Shown one piece after another: positions 6,534-9,861 of a stretch of 9,861 nucleotides of DNA. Below the pieces are notes generated by a model. The model searched no databases. It had not been told where the DNA came from and worked only from the letters and a program-made list of their open reading frames with translations. Within the stretch, counting starts at the first letter, position 1. Each line of letters opens with the position of its first letter. The DNA lies in contig CADEDU010000058.1 in the NCBI GenBank assembly GCA_902826155.1, positions 39,343 through 49,203 on the forward strand. The letters run 5' to 3'. The position numbers and the translations under genes were made by a program. This DNA comes from an uncultured beta proteobacterium (GTDB lineage: Bacteria; Pseudomonadota; Gammaproteobacteria; Burkholderiales; SG8-39).

Positions 6534-7811
6534 TCATGCGTCCTCCTTGCCCGAGCGCGCGCGATGCGCCCGCTCCAGTTCCTCGCGAAACGATGGATGC
6601 GCGATAGCGATCATGCGCCGCGCGCGTTCGGCCAGCGACTGGCCTTTCAACTCCGCCACGCCGTACTCGGTGATCACCGTATCGACGTCGGCGGGCGTGA
6701 CCGTCACCGCGGCTTCACAACGCGGCACGATACGGCTGACCGTGCCTTTGCGCGCGGTGGACAACAACGCGACGATCGCCCGCCCGCCGGGCGAGAGCTG
6801 CGCGCCGCGCGTGTAGTCGGCCGCCCCGCCGGTGCCGCCCACGTAGACGCCATCGGCCACTTCGGCATTGACGCGCCCGGCCAGATCAACCTCGATCGCG
6901 GTATTGACGCTGATGAATTTCGGAATCTTCGCGACGACGTCGAGCGCGTGCGTGTAGGTCGGCGGCCGGCTGAGGATCGTGCGGTTGCGATGCAGCCTGG
7001 CGTAGAAAGCGTCAGTGCCGACGAAGAATCCGCTCACCGTGACGCCGCGGTCGATCGGCTTGGTGCTGTTGTCGACCACGCCCGATTCGATCAGCGGCAC
7101 GATCGACTCGGTGAGCATGCCGGTATGCACGCCAAGATGCTTGTGGTGCGCGAGCGCGACGGCGATCGCATCGGGCACCGCGCCCACGCCGAGCTGGATG
7201 GTCGCGCCATCGGGAATGAGCCCAGCCACGTGCGCCGCGATCTGCCGCTCGATCTCGCCGATGCGCGGCCCCGCCACCTGCGGTATCTGCCGCGACGTAC
7301 GCACGATCACGTCGACGCGCTGATCGGCCGGCACCTCGGCCCCGTGCAGCCACGGCATCCGGTCATTCACCTCGACGATCACGACACGCGCGCGCTGCGC
7401 CGCGGCATGGCAGTAGACATGGCTGGTGCCCCAGCTCATCGGCCCACCCTGCGCGCCCGGACTTGCCGTGGTGAGCACGACATCAGCGCGCCAACGCTCA
7501 CTGGTGAACAACTCGGGGAGTTGCGAGTAGTGGCACGGCCGCACGTCGATGCGACCGGCGCGACTCAATTTCGCGAGCGTGCCCATTGCACCGAAACCGG
7601 TGTAGGCGATGTCGGGCGCGGCCTGCGGATCGAACGTGTCGGTGATGGAGAACCCGACGAAGGCACTGAGTGCACCGATTCGCGGCTGCTGCGCGATCAG
7701 CGCCTGCGTCAGGGTGAGCGGTTCGCCGCTGTCTTGCCCGCAGACGACGACGTCGCCCGGACGGATGAAGCGGGTGAGGTCGAGATCGCTGGCGTCGAGT
7801 TCGATTGTCAT
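6534..7811 (-). CDS. Acetyl-CoA hydrolase / 4-hydroxybutyrate CoA-transferase-family protein
   Basis: A 425-residue protein of the acetyl-CoA hydrolase/transferase family (Cat1/AbfT-like), which moves CoA between acyl-CoA and a carboxylate through a glutamyl-CoA intermediate. Family segments seen: QLGVGAVPDAIAVAL (206-220), LGVHTGMLTES (226-236), KPIDRGVTVSGFFVGTDAFY (251-270), NTAIEVDLAGRVNAE (303-317), the glycine-rich VGGTGGAADYTRGAQLSPGG (324-343) and VITEYGVAELKG (379-390). At the HTEM motif, where I place the catalytic glutamate of AbfT by eye, this protein has HTGM (Gly231), so reaction type is uncertain. The ATG at 7811 begins the homologous region; the frame is open farther upstream but overlaps the CaiB gene. 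No strong ribosome-binding site is visible. The start lies 8 bases after the CaiB stop, consistent with coupling, and the stop 10 bases before the amidohydrolase. Confidence 0.88.
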   Translation of the reverse strand: MTIELDASDLDLTRFIRPGDVVVCGQDSGEPLTLTQALIAQQPRIGALSAFVGFSITDTFDPQAAPDIAYTGFGAMGTLAKLSRAGRIDVRPCHYSQLPELFTSERWRADVVLTTASPGAQGGPMSWGTSHVYCHAAAQRARVVIVEVNDRMPWLHGAEVPADQRVDVIVRTSRQIPQVAGPRIGEIERQIAAHVAGLIPDGATIQLGVGAVPDAIAVALAHHKHLGVHTGMLTESIVPLIESGVVDNSTKPIDRGVTVSGFFVGTDAFYARLHRNRTILSRPPTYTHALDVVAKIPKFISVNTAIEVDLAGRVNAEVADGVYVGGTGGAADYTRGAQLSPGGRAIVALLSTARKGTVSRIVPRCEAAVTVTPADVDTVITEYGVAELKGQSLAERARRMIAIAHPSFREELERAHRARSGKEDA

Positions 7812-7819
7812 TGCGCGTT

Positions 7820-8980
7820 TTAGAGGACGTTCTCGCGCTTGAGTGTCTCTACCTCGCTCGCCGAATAGCCGATGCCTTGCAGGATCTCGGCGGCGTGTTC
7901 GCCGAGTTCGGGGCATTGGAGATTCGGCTGCGCGGGTTCGTTGGCGAACTTGATCGGCACACCGATGTGCTCCACGCCTGCAGCATCGTGCAACAGCATG
8001 CCGCGCTCGGCAGTGGCGGGGTCGAACCACGCTTCGGTGAAGCTGCGTACCGGCGCCCAGGCCACATCGATGTCGGCCAGCCAATCGTGCCATTCGGCGA
8101 GCGTCTTGGTCTTGAAGAACTCGGTGAGAAACGCCTTGACCGGATCCTGGATCGGGCCCGCCGGGTGGTGGCACAGCTTGGCCAGATCGGGCCGCCCTGC
8201 TTTGCCGAGCAGGTTCTCGGCGAAGTGTGGTTCGACGCCGCCCAGCATGAGGTGCCGGCCATCCTTGGTGGCGTACGCGTTGTTGAACGCCGCCCCGCCC
8301 CATGAGCGCTCCTGTTGCGGCACCGGATCGCGATGCTCGCCGAACACCGGACCGAGCACGTGCGGCGTCCACGCCATCAGTGAATCGAGCATGGAGAGAT
8401 CGATGTAGTCGCCCTTGCCGGTGCTGCGCTGTTTGATGATCGCCATAAGGATGCCGGCGAGCGCCATCAACGATCCGGCCATGTCACCCGCGGCCACGCC
8501 GGGCATCGCCGGGTGGCCGTCACGGCCAAGCGACACGCTCGACACGCCGGCCATCGCCTGGATCGCATGATCGTGCGCTGGCTTCTTCACGTAGCGGCCG
8601 CTCTGTCCGAACGCCGAGATCGAGCAGTAGATGATCTGCGGCGCGCGCGCCGACACCGCCTGATAGCCCACGCCGAGGCGGTCGAGCACACCCGGCCGGA
8701 ATGATTCGACGAACACGTCGGCCTGCTCGGCGAGCTTGAGCAGAATCTCTTTGCCGCGCGCGTCCTTGAGATTGAGGCGCAGGCTCTTCTTGCCGCGGTT
8801 GGTGTTGCGGAACCAGACCGAGTGACCGGCTTTCTTGTATGGCGCTTGACGTGCCGGTTCTCCATGCGGATAGGGCTCGACCTTGATCACGTCGGCGCCG
8901 TGGTCGGCCATCATCATCGTCAGATGCGGGCCGGGCAGGAACAGCGACAGGTCGAGAACGCGAACGCCTTCGAGCTTCAT
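7820..8980 (-). CDS. CaiB/BaiF (family III) CoA-transferase
   Basis: A 386-residue family III CoA-transferase, a typical length, which transfers CoA from an acyl-CoA donor to a carboxylic acid through an aspartyl intermediate as an interlocked dimer. Visible landmarks are MKLEGVRVLDLS at the N-terminus, DHGADVIKVEP (27-37), NTNRGKKSLRLNLK (59-72), VESFRPGVLDRLG (91-103), SAFGQSG (122-128), KPAHDHAIQAMAG (133-145), where Asp137 is the expected catalytic residue, GDMAGSLMA (165-173) and YIDLSMLDS (192-200). I chose the ATG at 8980 because MKLEGVRVLDLS is the normal family start; the in-frame extension to 9094 is not family-like. No clear Shine-Dalgarno precedes it. It is the first gene of the operon seen here and faces the cupin gene across a 230-base divergent region. 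The acid substrate cannot be told from sequence. Confidence 0.93.
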   Translation of the reverse strand: MKLEGVRVLDLSLFLPGPHLTMMMADHGADVIKVEPYPHGEPARQAPYKKAGHSVWFRNTNRGKKSLRLNLKDARGKEILLKLAEQADVFVESFRPGVLDRLGVGYQAVSARAPQIIYCSISAFGQSGRYVKKPAHDHAIQAMAGVSSVSLGRDGHPAMPGVAAGDMAGSLMALAGILMAIIKQRSTGKGDYIDLSMLDSLMAWTPHVLGPVFGEHRDPVPQQERSWGGAAFNNAYATKDGRHLMLGGVEPHFAENLLGKAGRPDLAKLCHHPAGPIQDPVKAFLTEFFKTKTLAEWHDWLADIDVAWAPVRSFTEAWFDPATAERGMLLHDAAGVEHIGVPIKFANEPAQPNLQCPELGEHAAEILQGIGYSASEVETLKRENVL

Positions 8981-9210
8981 GGCAGTCGATATTTGCGGAG
9001 CGGGCGGAACGCGGAGCGTACCCGATTGATCCCGACCTGCCGATCCCTCGCCCATCCTTCGTCCATGCCGCGCCGAACTGCGCACTCGTGGCATTGGCGC
9101 ACTCGGCGCGCTCGGTGCGGTCGCGGCTCACGTAGATGAGCGCGCGTGCCTGCGGGTCGCCGCGCCTTCGAGGGCTACAATGCCGCCACGCTCCCAAAGA
9201 GGATCCGAAC
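8981..9210. other. Divergent intergenic region between the catabolic operon and the cupin gene
   Basis: About 230 bases separate the starts of the minus-strand CaiB gene and the plus-strand cupin. I find no credible gene. It should hold the promoters of both units. On the plus side there is a TACAAT at 9176-9181. On the minus side I see no convincing sigma-70 element. Short direct repeats are present: GCGCACTCG at 9080-9088 and 9097-9105, a near copy GCGCGCTCG at 9106-9114, and GCGGAGCG at 8995-9002 and 9011-9018. In sequence this GC-rich, such short repeats may be chance. Confidence 0.5.
9176..9181 (+). promoter_or_regulatory. Possible -10 element of the cupin-NYN transcript
   Basis: TACAAT, one mismatch from the sigma-70 -10 consensus, stands out in very GC-rich surroundings. 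A start about 7 bases downstream would leave a leader of roughly 22-25 bases carrying the ribosome-binding site AAAGAGGAT (9196-9204) before the GTG at 9211, which is a plausible arrangement. No good -35 hexamer is found 16-18 bases upstream, so this is only a candidate. Confidence 0.4.
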
Positions 9211-9501
9211 GTGCCGCAACCCCGCCCGCAGGCAGTGCCCACGCTGCAACTCGAGAACGATCGCGTGAAGGTCACCGAGTGGCGCTTCGCCCCAGGCGCC
9301 GAAACCGGCTGGCATCGCCACGGCATGGACTACGTGGTCGTGCCCGTCACCACCGGCAAGCTGCTGCTTGAGACCAAGCAGGGCGATATCTACGCCGACC
9401 TCAAGACCGGCGTTTCGTATTCGCGCAACGAAGGCGTCGAGCACAACGTCATCAACGCCAACGACTATGAGTTCGCGTTCATCGAGATCGAGCTGAAGTA
9501 G
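9211..9501 (+). CDS. Small single-domain cupin protein
   Basis: A 96-residue single cupin barrel. Cupin motif 1 is seen as GAETGWHRHGMDYVVVPVTTG (29-49), with His35, His37 and probably Asp40 as metal ligands; motif 2 is seen as GVSYSRNEGVEHNVIN (67-82), with His78. Asp40 stands where many cupins have glutamate, and Asn73 replaces the motif proline. From memory it resembles the small cupins annotated as beta-alanine degradation protein BauB, but that name does not prove function. I prefer the GTG at 9211, with AAAGAGGAT about 6 bases upstream, over the ATG at 9136. The earlier codons give an arginine- and cysteine-rich, non-family sequence and would overlap the likely promoter. The gene is followed with no gap by the NYN-domain gene. 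Role unknown; perhaps a small oxygenase, isomerase or ligand-binding protein. Confidence 0.85.
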   Translation: MPQPRPQAVPTLQLENDRVKVTEWRFAPGAETGWHRHGMDYVVVPVTTGKLLLETKQGDIYADLKTGVSYSRNEGVEHNVINANDYEFAFIEIELK

Positions 9502-9861
9502 ATGACCTCCCGCACCGAAACCCGCAACATGGCCGTGTTCTGCGACTTCGAGAACGTCGCGCTCGGCGTGCGCGAAGCGAAGTACGAGCGCTTCGACATC
9601 GGCAAGGTCCTGGAGCGGCTGCTGCTCAAGGGCAGCATCGTGGTGAAGAAGGCCTACTGCGACTGGGAGCGGTACAAGGAATTCAAGTCCGGCATGCATC
9701 AGGCCTCGTTCGAGCTGATCGAGATCCCGCACGTGCGCATGTCGGGCAAGAACTCGGCCGATATCCGCATGGTCGTCGATGCGCTCGACCTGTGCTACAC
9801 GAAGGAGCACGTCGACACGTTCGTGATCGTGAGCGGCGACTCCGATTTCTCGCCGCTGGTG
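9502..9861 (+). CDS. NYN-domain (PIN-like, LabA/DUF88-type) putative ribonuclease, N-terminal part
   Basis: A partial gene open through the window edge, with 120 codons visible. The sequence is a NYN domain, a PIN-like metal-dependent nuclease fold thought to act on RNA. Its acidic signature residues are present: Asp15 with Glu17 and Asn18 in AVFCDFENVA (11-20), Asp87 in KNSADIRMVVDAL (83-95), and Asp113 and Asp115 in VSGDSDFSPLV (110-120). The ATG at 9502 directly follows the cupin TAG (9499-9501) with no spacer, suggesting translational coupling. An alternative ATG at 9529 starts nearer to the conserved core (MAVFCDFEN). Relatives often carry a C-terminal OST-HTH/LOTUS RNA-binding domain, but that part would lie beyond the window. 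The link to the catabolic operon is probably only proximity. Confidence 0.88.
   Translation, partial: MTSRTETRNMAVFCDFENVALGVREAKYERFDIGKVLERLLLKGSIVVKKAYCDWERYKEFKSGMHQASFELIEIPHVRMSGKNSADIRMVVDALDLCYTKEHVDTFVIVSGDSDFSPLV

Noticed and set aside
7812..8372. N-terminal extension of the AbfT-like CoA-transferase to a 612-residue protein
   Set aside because: The extension overlaps the CaiB gene in another frame and has no CoA-transferase features. Family similarity starts near the ATG at 7811.
8981..9094. 38-residue N-terminal extension of the CaiB/BaiF protein
   Set aside because: The sequence is not family-like. MKLEGVRVLDLS at 8980 is the usual N-terminus.
9175..9810. 211-codon open frame on the minus strand opposite the cupin and NYN genes
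   Set aside because: It spans two well-supported plus-strand genes with metal-binding or catalytic motifs; the antisense product has the Leu/His/Val/Asp-rich look of a shadow.
1..9861. CRISPR array, insertion sequence, phage genes, tRNA, rRNA or riboswitch
   Set aside because: No regularly spaced repeats, transposase-like proteins, phage-like proteins, or recognisable tRNA, rRNA or riboswitch sequence were seen on either strand.

Overview
The window is GC-rich, gene-dense bacterial DNA. The uniformly high GC and the end of a TctC/Bug-type solute receptor beside a TRAP transporter suggest a betaproteobacterium, probably Burkholderiales. That placement is an inference from gene families and base composition; there is no rRNA or other marker to fix it.

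Layout. Bases 1-185 (+) are the last ~60 codons of a TctC/Bug-type solute-binding protein. A short convergent gap (186-354) follows. From about 8980 down to 355, seven genes run on the minus strand with small gaps, in transcription order: CaiB/BaiF-family CoA-transferase (8980-7820), acetyl-CoA hydrolase/4-hydroxybutyrate CoA-transferase-type enzyme (7811-6534), COG0402-type metal-dependent amidohydrolase/deaminase (6523-5018), TRAP receptor DctP (4917-3913), TRAP small permease DctQ (3890-3369), TRAP large permease DctM (3335-2022), and an FAD-dependent aromatic-hydroxylase-type monooxygenase (2025-355). The gaps are 8, 10, 100, 22 and 33 bases, and the last pair overlaps by 4 bases, so this looks like one catabolic operon. 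Its only sizeable internal gap lies just before dctP.

Bases 8981-9210 are a divergent intergenic region. To its right, on the plus strand, lie a 96-residue cupin (9211-9501, GTG start) and a NYN-domain (PIN-like) putative ribonuclease that starts directly after the cupin stop codon and runs off the window at 9861.

How the genes may work together (inference): the TRAP system imports an organic acid. The amidohydrolase removes an amino group or opens an amide or ring bond. The flavin monooxygenase hydroxylates an aromatic or cyclic intermediate. One or both CoA-transferases convert a carboxylate to its CoA thioester. No regulator, ring-cleavage dioxygenase, CoA ligase or beta-oxidation enzyme is visible, so the pathway is incomplete here and its substrate cannot be named. 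I see no CRISPR, phage, insertion sequence, tRNA or rRNA. The most novel candidate in the window is this unassigned catabolic gene set.
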